NCBI RefSeq assembly: GCF_018139145.2
Contig: NC_059477.1
Span: 15,053,522-15,117,521 of the forward strand
Reading direction: 5' to 3'
DNA: 64,000 nucleotides
From: Gymnogyps californianus
Taxonomy: Eukaryota > Chordata > Aves > Accipitriformes > Cathartidae
This document shows positions 1 through 11,545 of this stretch, in pieces (the stretch's first letter is position 1; each line of letters opens with the position of its first letter). The notes beneath the pieces were generated by a model that was not told the DNA's origin, searched no databases, and saw only the letters and a list, made by a program, of their open reading frames with translations. The position numbers and the translations under genes were made by a program.

Positions 1-639
1 TCCCCGGTGGCCCAGCCGTGCTACGGCCCCCACGGCAGAGCAGCAGGGCCATGGGGGAGAGGGGGCGGTGGGCAACACCTTCCCCTCGCCCGCTGTGCAG
101 CCCTGGAAGGCCTGGAAGGGAGGATGGAGCAGGCGTGGGTGCTACCCGGGCCGACGTGCCGGTGCTGCCAGGCTGGCGCTCACCCCGGCATCACCTGCTG
201 GCACCCCGGCTGGGCGCCTTTGCCACGCCTGCTGCTGGCACCGGCGCCTGTGGGAGGCTGGGGATGGCAGTGGCCGGGCTGACCCCATGTCCGGACCCAG
301 CCAGGGTGGGTGGGCGCCTGCGAGGGTCAGGCTGCGACCTGAACTCTCCAGTTGAACCAGATCATCCCTGCTCTGAGGAGCTAAAAGTAGAAGTGTGGGG
401 TTTGGGTGGCAGCCACCAAGGAGTGGGCGGAAAAAGGGTGTTGGGACAGCAGAGAGAAATGATGCAGTGGTGAAGGTTAGCGTGAAAAATGTCATCCTCG
501 CTGTCAGCCACTGCCACAGGTCTTTGAAGTGCTGTGGCAGAGGTGGGTTTTAAGGAGAGATGTGAGGGTGCACAGAGAGGTGGCCTGGCAGGCACTGAAC
601 TCCTGATGTGTGGATGTAGGATAAAAGAGAAAAGCTTTG

Positions 640-850
640 CTAGAACTCTTGTTTTTTGAATGGATAATTTAATCAGTGACATTAAGTCCTCCCAATTATT
701 TCTTGCCATGGGTACTGCCTATTTATTAATTTATTTCATATAAATCCATCAAGCAGTTGTCACACAGCAAGTAAACAAAAGCACCCCAGAGTTTTGGTGG
801 GACCGCATAAAAGTAATCGAAGAGGTTAATTATCGCTGTTAATTACTTGC
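640..850. promoter_or_regulatory. AT-rich island with paired TTAATTA sites (candidate conserved element)
   Basis: An AT-rich block within GC-rich surroundings contains two exact TTAATTA homeodomain palindromes at 826-832 and 839-845, 13 bp apart, plus ATTTATTAATTTATT at 721-735. It has the look of a conserved non-coding enhancer; no coding signal. Function is inference. Confidence 0.35.
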
Positions 851-1234
851 TTTGCAGACTCGGTTGCACACAGCACCGCCTGGTGCCCTCTGTGCTTGGA
901 AAGCCAGGGCAATGGGGGGGGGGGTAATGGCAGCAGCAGGGGCAGAGGGCAGGGAAGCCCTGCCATTGGCAGGACACTCGTGGAGGGACCGACGGCTGGG
1001 TGTCAGTATGTCGAGGCTGGGACAAGGAGGTTTTGTGGAGGCCCCTGGACACCAGTGGCTGACCAGGAGCCTGTTTCCTTACCTTCCAGAGTGATTTGCT
1101 TAATCAGCCTTGACTTCCTGCTCAATCAGCCGGCTCCTCTGGCGGGGCAGCGCGGCCGGAGGGGCTGCAAGGGTCTGCCTGGGGAAAGAAGAAGGTTCAG
1201 AGGCTGGAAAACTTTCCCTAGAGGGACCCATGAA

Positions 1235-1622
1235 GGAAGTTTAAACTAATTTAGCGTAACAAAGGAAAGGTTAAGAGGTGACTGGATCATCATCTCTAAG
1301 TACTTATTTAGGAATGAGACTTCTGGGAGCAGAGGGCTGTTTAATTTGGAGGACAAAGGCATAGCAACATACAATGCCTGAAAGATGAAGACAGGCAAAA
1401 AAAGGGGTGTCTCCCTTGTTAATGCTTAAGGTTATCTACTAATGTACTTTGGGATGGTAGAGTTTCCATCCTTCAATATCTTTAAATCCAGATTGAAGAT
1501 CTTTCTAAAAGACATGCCTGGAGTCAGACAGAAATTATGGACTTGTGATTCTGTGGCCTATGTCTTGCAGGAGTTCATATTAAATGATTTTATCTGATCC
1601 TTTGGCCTTAAGATCTATACAT
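1235..1622 (+). mobile_element. Decayed CR1-type LINE 3' end
   Basis: The order of motifs matches the 3' end of old sauropsid CR1 elements: AGGTTAAGAGGTGACTGGAT, a hydrophobic-repeat-like middle (GGGCTGTTTAATTTGGAGGA, AAAGGCATAGCA), a TTTAAATCCAGATTGAAGAT segment, and the terminal TGATCCTTTGGCCTTAAGAT. It is highly diverged, truncated at its 5' end, and has no ORF. The second copy at 11120-11545 has the same motif order and orientation. Confidence 0.72.
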
Positions 1623-4011
1623 CTCCTTGCAATAGCTAATAGCTGCTACAAACCTGCTAAATCCATCTGGTAGTTTGTAGATGACCATGATGTGATACAC
1701 TTTCTGTCCGCCTCACCCCAAAATATGGTCTTAATGTACAGCCAGGACCGCTGTGCCATTGCAGACAGCAGGGCCCCCCTTGAGACCCCCTCTTCCCTCA
1801 AATGGATTTCAGTGGTGAGCATTTTCCCCATGCTAGTTTTCTGTCCAGGGATGGCTGAAGACTTGCTGCTGCACAATTTGATGAAAGCATATTTTGTGGT
1901 TTGGGCTCTGCTGTTTGCCGAGGACTACTGAGGTATACGGCATCATCTGCAGAGGCTGTGCAGCTTTATTTCTGCTGAGCTCTGGCTACTCTGAAAAGTG
2001 ACTGTCACTGAAATAGTGGGAACTAATGCCTGCTTTTAGAGAAAACTTTACAGTTTGGGAGAAGAAGTCCTCTCTTGCCCCCAAGAAATATTCAGGTTTC
2101 TGTTGGCCAAGTCCAAATTTGCCTGATGGGGGCACGAACCTAAAGCTCTCGGCTGCCAAATCCTCCTGATTTAAGGCTGCTGCATGGTTTGAATTTCTTC
2201 TCCTTGGAGTCCTTGAGTTGCTCAGCTGAGCATTGTGTTAATGCTGGGCTTTGAATTTGCTATTCCTCCCTTGAATTGCTATGCTCTGTTGCCCAACCAT
2301 GCGGTAGTTCCTCAGCTGATGTAAATCAGTTTAGCTCCACTGCCTTCACTCCTCTGTCACACACCCCAGCTCACGCCGTCTCCCCGCAGCCCGGCGCCCC
2401 GAGGCAGCCACTGCAGCAACCTCGCTTGTCCCCACAGGCCCTGCATAGGAAGGTGAGGTTTAGCTGGAGATGGCCATTAAAACCCAGTCGGCTGGGGCAG
2501 AGCTTCGGTGGAGCGGTGCTCTTGCCATCTCGGTCCTGGGGCCTGGACTGGGCTGTCATATCTCCCCCCCTTTGGAACAGGCAGGTGAAGTGTTGCTGTC
2601 TGTCAGCCCCCTCAGTGCTGGCAGTGTGGAGGATTCGCCCCGGTGAACGTCGCCATGAGCAATACGTAAGAAGGCAGCGTCCCTGTGCTAGGCCCTTGAC
2701 TTCAGCAGGCTTCCTGGTGGATTCAGACTTCCAGCATGACTCAGGGTATTGCAGTGTATCCTTATGATAATATCTCTTGCTTGCCAACATGTAGGCTGGC
2801 TGCCAAAGGTGGGGGAGGAGATCTGTTGTGAGTCTTTTGTATGTGCTCATAGTAAACAGATACATGCCAAATTGATTGCACTTGCCTTTCTATTTCTCTC
2901 CCAGGAGCTGAAGGAAGGGAAGAAGTAGTCCCCCACGGTCTGCCCCAAACCACTGCCCCACACCACCTGGTTCCTCGAGTGCCTGCAGCCGCCTGCCACT
3001 GCTGCAGCCAGCACGCACCCCAGAAACAACAGTGTCGGGATCCAGTTTTTGCAGCGTGGTTCAAGATCCCTGACCCACCGACCAGGATGCTCTCCCACTC
3101 CGCATCTGAACATACTGCTGGGTGAGAGAGGTGCTGGTGTCCCTGGTTATGGGCGAAGGGAACCGGAGTGCAGCAAGGCGAAGTGACACAGAGGTGCTGC
3201 TGGCTGGGGTCAGAGGTGCTTGTGGCGGGAGCACCCTGCCTGGGTCAGCCCTCATCCTGCAGAGCTGAGCAGTGTGCTGGGCCAGCTCAGCCCCACCTCA
3301 TGCCCTTGGTCCTTGCCTGCTTGCAAAACCCCAGGACAGCATCAGTTTTTGATCTACTGCCTCGTTGCCAAACCATTAACTTTTCCAGTTTAAACGCTTA
3401 ATACAACGGCCTTATTTTGAAGACTGCCAGCTGAGCTGCCTCTGCTTAGGACTATCATTTCCAACTGTTCTCTGGCAAGATGCTTCCTCAAATGATGTAA
3501 AAAAAAATAATCAAAGTTGTAACCACATCTGTGGCTGCCTTTATCTCTGGGAGCAGGGAAAATTAGCTCGGAGGCTGTGAGGTGCTTTCTGAAATGGAAG
3601 TCTGCTCCTGCAGACGGCACAGCTCCTGGCGGTGGAAAGACCAGCCGCTAATGTGGCTCTCGCTGAAATTTCTGGCACGGGTGTTCTGCGTCTGAGTGAA
3701 AAGAGCAGCCTAAAAGCCACCTGATTTAGGCTGTTATCCTAAATCATCTGTGGGTTCTCTTTATGCACGCCATCCAGCTATGCTGATACATTGGCAGGCC
3801 GACCCGGTAAGGAGATCTATAGTGGTAGTGAGTGGTTTTACTTAAATGCTTCTCTTTTTCTATTAGTTCTTCCTAGGCTGCAATATCAGTCCTCCACCCT
3901 TTTCTAGCACAGCTGGCAGAGGAAGAAGCAACACAGATTTTTGCCACAGTGGAAGAGAATGGCAAAGGTACAGAGCACATCTGAAGCCGCCTCCTGTGCA
4001 TTGCTCCTGAA

Positions 4012-4106
4012 TTAGTGGGCCAAATTGTCCGCTGGTGTAAAAAAACCCACCTCAATGGCATACCAATGAGGTTACACCGGTTTACTGCAGCTGAAGCTCA
4101 GTCCCC
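4012..4106. mobile_element. Probable palindromic MITE relic
   Basis: GGGCCAAATTGTCCGCTGGT, GTGTAAAAAAACCCACCTCA, ATGGCATACCAATGAGGTTA, CACCGGTTTACTGCAGCTGA form an imperfect palindrome of TGGTGTAAA..TTACACCGG arms around a CAATGG core. Short non-autonomous DNA transposons with these arms are common in sauropsid genomes as I recall. No target duplication is clear. Confidence 0.4.
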
Positions 4107-4679
4107 GTCATCTCTTGGAAAAGTTGATTAGGTCCAGTGGATTGCTGACTTCTTTTATGAAGAAGCTGTAAAAAGTTCTTTTCTTCTGCTAGTGCTTCTC
4201 TCCAGGGAGTTGTTGGCAGAGAGAGGCGAGTCTCTCAGCAATAATACATTTCAAAGTTATTATGCCAGCAGAAAAGAAACACAAGGATTTGAACTTGGTA
4301 ATATATATTTTTTTATGACAGGCCAGAACATTAAAGGGACCCCCCCCACACCGTGCAGACCTCCCCAGCTCTGCAGGCGCCCGGCTCGCTGCACCGTGGG
4401 ACGGTGGCAGCTACTACTGGGACCCTGTTTCAGGGCTAATCCCAGGGGGGAGGTCATAAACGCGGCTCTTGGTTTTGGCAGCTCAGTCCTGCCACCAAGC
4501 CGGCTCCCGCGCTGGCTGGGAGGGACAGAGATTTGGATGGATCTTGCCAGGCCTCTGGGCATGTCCCTTCTTCTGGCTGCGGACAGGCAGGGTCACCTTC
4601 TCCCTCCACCCCACTGCTGTAACGAACCTACTGGTCGCGGTGATGCATTCAGGTAGCTAACGGTGCAGCCGAGCCCGAA

Positions 4680-5055
4680 TCTTTGTGCTGTTGTGGTAAT
4701 AATAGTGCTTTCACGTAGGAAATGAGTGAATTGTCAGCTGAGACCTTCTTTTTTTGTAATGATTAACCCTCCGCTAATGATTTGGTATAATATTGGGCGA
4801 CGTTGAGTGCTGCAATATTGATGTTTAATGTGGTCCAAAGCAAGGGCTCAGGAAGCAATAAAGATTTACTCCAGCTAATGTGCAAGGGCCGGGTTGTCCC
4901 TGGGCCCCGTGCTAGCCGATGGCCTGTCGTGTTTGCTGTGGTGTGGCAGCCTCGCCTAACAGAAGCTGAATTTCTGGCCAATAATTTAATGAAGGCTTCA
5001 CTGTATTTCCAATTACTGGAAAAAGCCATGATTCTTTTTTGCTACGTGTTATAAA
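4680..5055. promoter_or_regulatory. AT-rich candidate conserved non-coding element
   Basis: A break from the GC-rich background with many homeodomain-type cores (TAATGATTAACC, CTAATGATTTGG, AATATTGATGTTTAATGTGG, CCAATAATTTAATGAAGGC, CCAATTACTGG). No ORF of note. Proposed regulatory role is inference from composition and motif density. Confidence 0.3.
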
Positions 5056-5379
5056 ATCAGCCCTTCATACTCCACAGAGCCAGGGGAGAGTACCTCATCC
5101 CTCTCTTTGAGCTCCTAATCGGTCCTGCAGCAAAGCCTGCCTGCCCCGCAGCGGCGTGCCGGGGCTGTACACAGGCACTGCCCACGGGGCTGGGAGCCGG
5201 CTCCCAAATGGAGGAGGGTAGCAGAGGTAGAGCACTGCACTGGCGCACCTACCGGGCCCCAGGACCCTCCTTGCCCTGCACACGGCTGAGTTAGTTAGAT
5301 GAAGCCGGTGCAGACTGGCGCCACAAATAAGGTGGCGTGGGAGGAAAACTTGGAAGGACAAATTACCACGAGTATTGAT

Positions 5380-5640
5380 TCCCCCGGCTGCTTGCAGAGG
5401 GATTTCATTTAGCAACACTGCCAATGACATTATATGCAGGATCTTGTCCATGGCTGGTTCAGTGGCATTAAGAGAATTACTTTGGCCTAATGAATAGGAA
5501 TAAGAATATTTTAGCCTCTTCCCTGGAGAGTAATGGTGGATCATCAAGTGTGCAGCCAAGTTCAGGTCTAGTCACTTGCCAAGTGAATGCAAATGACAGG
5601 TTGTTTTATCTAATGGAGACCATGGTGTGTTGGCAAAAAC
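5380..5640. promoter_or_regulatory. Candidate conserved non-coding element
   Basis: Balanced-composition block with GGATTTCATTTAGCAACAC, CCAATGACATTATATGCAGG, GGCATTAAGAGAATTACTTT and GGCCTAATGAATAGGAATA. It resembles deeply conserved vertebrate non-coding sequence in texture. There is no coding evidence. Confidence 0.28.
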
Positions 5641-8600
5641 TGTTGTCTCTTTTCTCTTTGGATTGGTCCCCCTCCCCTTCTAAATCAGACTTTGTCTCTG
5701 CTCCTGACTGGCTTTTTTTTTCAAGCAGAAGAGATTTTTGCTGACTCTTGCACTGAAATCTGTCTGTAGATTGCACCAAAACTCCTCAGTCAGCTGTATT
5801 TTATGCTGCACTATGGGAGGAGGCAGGAGCTGGTGTGCTGGCGGTGGTCACCGCCAGCCTGCAGTGGAGCCAGAGCTCCCTTTCTTCTTCCAGCTCAGAG
5901 CCGGTGAGATGCTCCATCGATGTCACTGCTGCCCCATTCCACCGAGACCAAGGAAGGGGACATTGTGGAGCCCCACACCCTGGCATGGGGCCCTTTGCTG
6001 GTACGGTGGCGTGGGAGCACCTGGGCTGCAACGTACTTGGGTTTGGACAAACCACTCGCTCTTGCAGCGCACCAACACCTCTGCTGTTCTGCTGCCGTTC
6101 AGCTGGATGCCCACCAGCTGCTCCTCTCCAAAGCCCATCCCTTCTCCTCCGGCACAGCCTGTGGAAGTGCCACTTCCCTGAGCCGCTGCTGTGAACAAGA
6201 CGTTTGTAGGGGTAAAAGCCCCTGCGAAGGGCCAGCCCTCAGCTGCTGTACACTCGCACAGCCTGAATGCCGGGCAGGTGCACTGAGCTGCAGGGTGCGG
6301 GCGGTGCAAAAGCAAGGCTGCACCTCCAGCCCAGCGCAGGGTCCAGCAAACTGAGGCCAGGGACACTGGGGACAGGGCGGGTCTCATCCGATCAGGGCCT
6401 TAATTTAGTGCTACACTTACAGTGACTTATTAAACTCTTCGAACACAAGCTGTGTCTCACCATGGCTCAGAAATTAGATCAGCATGAGACAAAATACTTA
6501 CTGTCGTGAAGAAACATTTTCAGATGGGATGTGGCGTTTTGCTTCATACACCAGTGATGATTTGTAACAGTAATGGCTGAGGGTGGGTTTTTTCCCTGTT
6601 CTTTTGTAAAAAATAGAAAGTGTTTGCAAGGTAAACTCTGATATTTCAGCTACAGACCAGTCACCTTTCAAATGAAATGGCTGTGATTGCTCACCAGAAG
6701 TTAATCCTTGCATGGAGATTTTTGCTTAAAGAGCTGGAGGGAGGTGGGGTTTTTGTTTATTTGTTCAGAATCAGGGTTCTGTCCTAATTAATTTTTTAGT
6801 TGACAGGGAGAACAGGTTTCTGCTTTGTTTCGCCAAGTGTTTTGATGTATGAGCAGAGATGTCGTACGGGATGTGTGTTTGCAAAAGAGGCTGATGGGAA
6901 AGATCAAAACTGATTTGTTATGTTTGCAGAGAAAGAGGCTCCATATTCGCAGAACAGAGCAGGGAGTGACTGAAGGCCCCAGACACCAGCATTTTGGAGC
7001 TGAAATTGTGGCTGTAAGCTGGTGACCAAAGTCCTGTTGACCTTGCAGAAGCCATGATTTCATGCCAGGTGTCTGTCACGTCCCAGTCCCCCCTCCCAGT
7101 CCCAGTCTCTGACCTGCCCCAGACAACCTAACTCAGCACAGCTCTGGGCCCGTCTCCTGCGGGATGAGCCCAAGGGCTTCTGCTCCAAGGCTGGGCAGAG
7201 CCGGGGCTGCTGGGCAGTTTAGGAATGAGCTATGCTGGGAGAGATGCTAGACAGGTCTCCGACCATTTGCAAACAAACTGCAAAATCATGCTGACAATAG
7301 GCCTGCAAAACCGCCTTTTGGCTGGAACCACGCCTGGAAAATGTATTTCCCAAGTGGGGACTTCAGCAGTTACAAATCCCTGACTGATGTGGTCGAAGGA
7401 CATGGCAAACACATGACCCGTTACTATGATCCGCCAGGCTGGATCCTGCTAATGTGCTTGTTTAACCCTCTCTGACACCACCCAGAAGCTTCTGCCTCCG
7501 AGTGCTGCCAGCATCAGCCCTTCCTGGTGCAAAACCCCCCATCCCCGCAGGCATGGGCAGATGGGAGCTCCCTGGAGGAGAGCTGGCTCGGCTGCTGGGA
7601 AAGCAGCAGTGGAGAGCATGGGAACAGGCGAGAAGCTGGCTGCGCTGCTCCCACGGAGAGCCCGAGAGCGACTGCTTGGCGCGAGGGCTCACCAGGGCGG
7701 TGGCACCAATGCTCCTTGGGGTGGGGGATTGTCACCTCTTTCCTGACGCATGACTGCTTCTGAAGGCTGTCAGTCCCTCTGGCTCTTTTTCTGCTGCCTA
7801 ATCCTTCTCTTGCACCCTTTGTCCTTCATGGCAAACCACTGCCAGGATGGGTGGGCTGTGGTGTAGGGTCTATGTTGGGATGGATGGAGGTAGGATGGAG
7901 GTCCTGCTTGGGCTCCATAGCCAAAACCTGTGCTTTCTGGGCATGGCAGCATGGCTTTGGGGACCCTCAAGGACATGGGCACCACATGGGGAGCTCCTTG
8001 TTGCACCCCGCTGCTTGCTGAGGACATTCACCTTCACGGGCAGGCAGCAGCAGTAAGCTGCCGTAGTCCTTCACGAGCCGTCCTAACTTGTCTCTAACAG
8101 GTCTCTAACAGCACAGCCCTCCTGGACTGATTGTCAGCCACAGCAACACCACGGCTGGGCCTGAAGTTGGTGCCAGCTGAGGCGCTTCGACTGAGATGCA
8201 CAGACATGGAGCTGGGTGCTCTCGCCTCTCCAAAGAACCATGGCGCCGTGTCCTGATGTTGGCATGAGCCGGCACTGTGCTTGGTGAGTTCAGAGGATGT
8301 TTTTACACAACTAGGGCTGGGAAGGATTAAAGAGGTTTTCTTTTTCTTCCTCTTTTTAAACAATAACTAATGGCAAAATCCACCTCCTGCCTCTTTTAAA
8401 AACAGCTCCTTTTCCTGATGGATAGATAGATATAATGAGATTCTCAAAGTCGTAAATCTGCTGCGACTTTATTACCTGCATCTGTTGGAGATGATGTGAA
8501 GAGAACTTCATATAGAGAGGACTCTTGAAAGGTTACAAAGGGAACCAGCGGTTTTCAGAAAATCTTCATCTAGAGAAAACAGCCAAGAAAACCCGCGTAG

Positions 8601-9417
8601 AAAAAAGCACTTGAGCTGGATGAATAGGTGTTAGGGCTGAATGCGAGCGACACCAGCAGCGGGGCACCTTGCCGTGAAAGCGAGCTGAAGCCCGTCCCCT
8701 GTGTGGGTATCTCTGGTACAGGAGCCAGCCTGTGGCTGCTGTGCATAGCCCTCACCCCCAGCACCAGGCGTGCAAGGGGCTGGCTGGCACCCCTGCCCTC
8801 GCACACCCAAAGGCCCTGCGCTGGCGAGGGGGGGGCCACAAACAGTGGCAGTGTTAAAGCAAAAAGCAGAGCTCAAACGCACTGTTGCCTTTTTATTTGC
8901 CCTCTGGTGAATGTGCTGCCATTTCAGCTGCTGCCCCGAGGCAGGGAGACTGGTGAGAGGGAGCCTCAGGGCTCAGACCCTGCTCCGGGCTGCTGAGTCT
9001 GCCACGGTGGACAGCCCCATAGGTGGGGTGATGGCACATCATGGCCTCACCACATCCCCACGCTGCCCCACTTTCCCTCTGGGCTCTCATGAGGTCACCA
9101 GTGGGTGCATGACATGGGAATGGGGAGGGGTGCAGGAAATGGGCACAGAGAGTAACTATTTTTTAAGCTGGTCAGTAGATGAGTGGGGATCTGACCAGCT
9201 CCCAGGTGAGCTGGTGGCAGCTCTCTGCTTGGTGTGGAGCCCTGGCCCAGGGACTGGCAAAACCCTGGAAAGGTCCCAGTGACTCCTGAGGATGGTGGCC
9301 TTTTCTCAGCTGGGACAGGTACCCGCTCAATGCGGCTGTGGCCAAGAAAGCAGCAGGTAAATGAGGATGTCCCAGCCCGTGCCTCACCCCTGGGCCAGTC
9401 CCAGTGCTGTCACGGGG

Positions 9418-9457
9418 CTGCGATTGCCAGACAGGGGACTGCGATTGCCAGACGTGG
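9418..9457. repeat. Two-copy 21-bp tandem duplication
   Basis: CTGCGATTGCCAGAC occurs at 9418-9432 and again at 9439-9453, each followed by a GGG/GTGG variant, giving a period of 21 bp. It is short and two-copy only. Confidence 0.85.
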
Positions 9458-9539
9458 TGAAAATGGGCTGGAGATGGTGTTGGAAAGTGCAGCCAGCTCC
9501 GGGAGCACAACAAGCTGTCGTGCAAGGTCATGTCTGCAG

Positions 9540-10265
9540 TGTGATGCAATGATGTCTTCATGATGTCATAATGCAAGCTAGCAGTTATTTTAGTGGCAGA
9601 GAGTGAGGCTTAAACCTTCCTCTCCCCGTCGCAAGGGGGAAGATAAAAGGAGGAGCTTTGCTTGCTGGCTTTCCTGCCCGAAGTAGCCTCTGCTCTTGCT
9701 GACACCTCACCCTTGCTGAGCCAGGGAGGCAATCCAGAAAGCAGAGCTGCAAGCGGGGAGAGAACAGACGACATCTTTAAGCTGTGATCATTGAAGAATA
9801 TTAACTGATCTTGGGCTTTGTGACTGCCAAAAAGTGATGCTTGAGCAACGTGGCGCCAGGAATCCTGAAGTCACTTTTGTAGCCTTGGAAAATGCAGCTG
9901 CTTTGGGATTTCAGCCCAAGACGGCTGTTATTATCCACTGTGCAGAATGAAGCTTCTGTTGGGAGCTTTTACAAAGGCCATCAGTCTTCCCAAATAGTGG
10001 TTGTTTTTATCACCTGGCAGTAATGATACTCTCTGGTCCCTTTAATATCTGAGTGTGTTCCCAAAGTGAGACCGGGAAACTCATTTAGGGCTCGCCCCCT
10101 CTGAGGGAAACGGCTTACAATTTTCTGCCAGGTAGCCGTTACCGTTGTGAGAATGGGCACGGCTCACCTAATAAAAACCTCGCTGACAGACACAATCTCC
10201 TGGAGGTTTATCTAAGTCGTTTGTGTGGCGCAGAGCAACATATATCACAGCTGAAATACGCGCCA
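9540..10265. promoter_or_regulatory. Candidate conserved non-coding block with ATF/CREB-type sites
   Basis: The left end carries TGATGCAAT (9542-9550, a perfect C/EBP-ATF response element) and TGATGTCAT (9561-9569, CRE/AP-1 like). The part from about 9770 to 10265 is a long moderately AT-rich block including GAATATTAACTGATCTTGG, CAAATAGTGGTTGTTTTTAT and GGAGGTTTATCTAAGTCG. No ORF or repeat explains it. Confidence 0.3.
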
Positions 10266-11119
10266 AGCAGCAATCCTAATGCACGTGGTGTCTCTGCTGT
10301 AATTGATTTGCAGGCAGGACAAATACCCGGCGGAGAGTGCGAGGGGCTCTGCGTACTCTCCTGGCTAAACCGTTATAATGGTGTGTGAAATGGTATTGCT
10401 GAAGCCCATGGCTAAAATCCAGCTTGTGGGCTGGCTGGCTGTAAAACCACATCGCCCGAGGTATGCCCATCCCTGCATGCGTTGGCTGGGGCACCTAGGC
10501 TCCAGTTCAGAAGGAAACGCATTAAGAACAGGATCAAAAGTGATGACTCTTGCCAATATTGTGTGTGCAGCATCACATGTGCATTGACTTCCATTTTTTG
10601 GCCAATGCTGAGATTTATTGTTCCTCCAGGTAAATGTTGAATGAGGAAAGGTCTTGTCCAGTTGCTTGTTTCGGTCGGTAAATGCAGCAGGTGCCCTGGG
10701 TGGGAGGCACTGCCGCCTGCCGTCTGGGACCCGTGTGTCCTGACCCGTCCTCGCAGAGATGGGGAGAGAGACGGGACCGATGCCACTTAAAACCACAAGG
10801 AGTTGTGAATTTTAGGGATGGCTAAAATCGACGGGGACGGCTCAGTGTGGCACCATGGTTCCTCTCCCACCCTGGCTGTAAAGCACAGGGTGGCTCTGGG
10901 CACCTGGAGAGGTGTGAAACCTCACCAGACACCCCTAAGCAGCCTCCCCAAAAATATGGGCTGGCTGGAGGAGCGGGCAGCGGGGAAAGGCTGCTGTCTC
11001 CCAGCGAGCTGCTTAATTTCATCAGCTGCACAGGGCTGCTTTGCCACACGTCCCCCTGCATGGGATCAGGCGATATTAGAGACTTGATCCTTGGGAGGTG
11101 CTGGGGGAAATGTCTTACG

Positions 11120-11545
11120 GTGCGAAACTGGAGAAGCTCAGCCTGTTTAGCTTATTAAAAAGAAGATCAAGAGGTGACTTAATTGTGCTGTGTGAAGTAC
11201 CTTCATGGGGAGAGAAAGGCAGGTATTAAAGGGCTGTTTAATCTAGAGGAGAAAGGCATCGCACGAGCCCGCGCCTGGAAGCTGAAGCCAGACAAATTCA
11301 AATTGGGAATCAAACAGACCTTTTAAAAAGTGAGTGTTAATAAAGATTAAACTACCCAGGAAAGTGGCGCATTCCCTTGCCTTTGATATATTTAGACCCA
11401 GACAGGATGCATTTCTGCGCCATACACTTTAGCCAAGCAGGAGTTACCGGGCTCGGTACAGGAGTAATTGGATGCCAGACTCGGCCCTGCGTCAGGGAGA
11501 GGTCAGGCGAGATGATCTAATGGTCTCTGCCGGCCGTCAGTCCTC
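11120..11545 (+). mobile_element. Decayed CR1-type LINE 3' end
   Basis: GCGAAACTGGAGAAGCTCAG, AAGAAGATCAAGAGGTGACT, GGGCTGTTTAATCTAGAGGA, TGGAAGCTGAAGCCAGACAA and AGATGATCTAATGGTCTCTG occur in the order expected for the 3' part of an old CR1 element. The CTGGAAGCTGAAGCCAGACAAATTC stretch (split here) is the most diagnostic. No ORF survives. Orientation is the same as the fragment at 1235-1622. Confidence 0.8.

Noticed and set aside
8088..8111. GTCTCTAACAG direct repeat (two copies of 11 bp)
   Set aside because: Real but minimal; a two-copy 11-bp slippage with no wider context.
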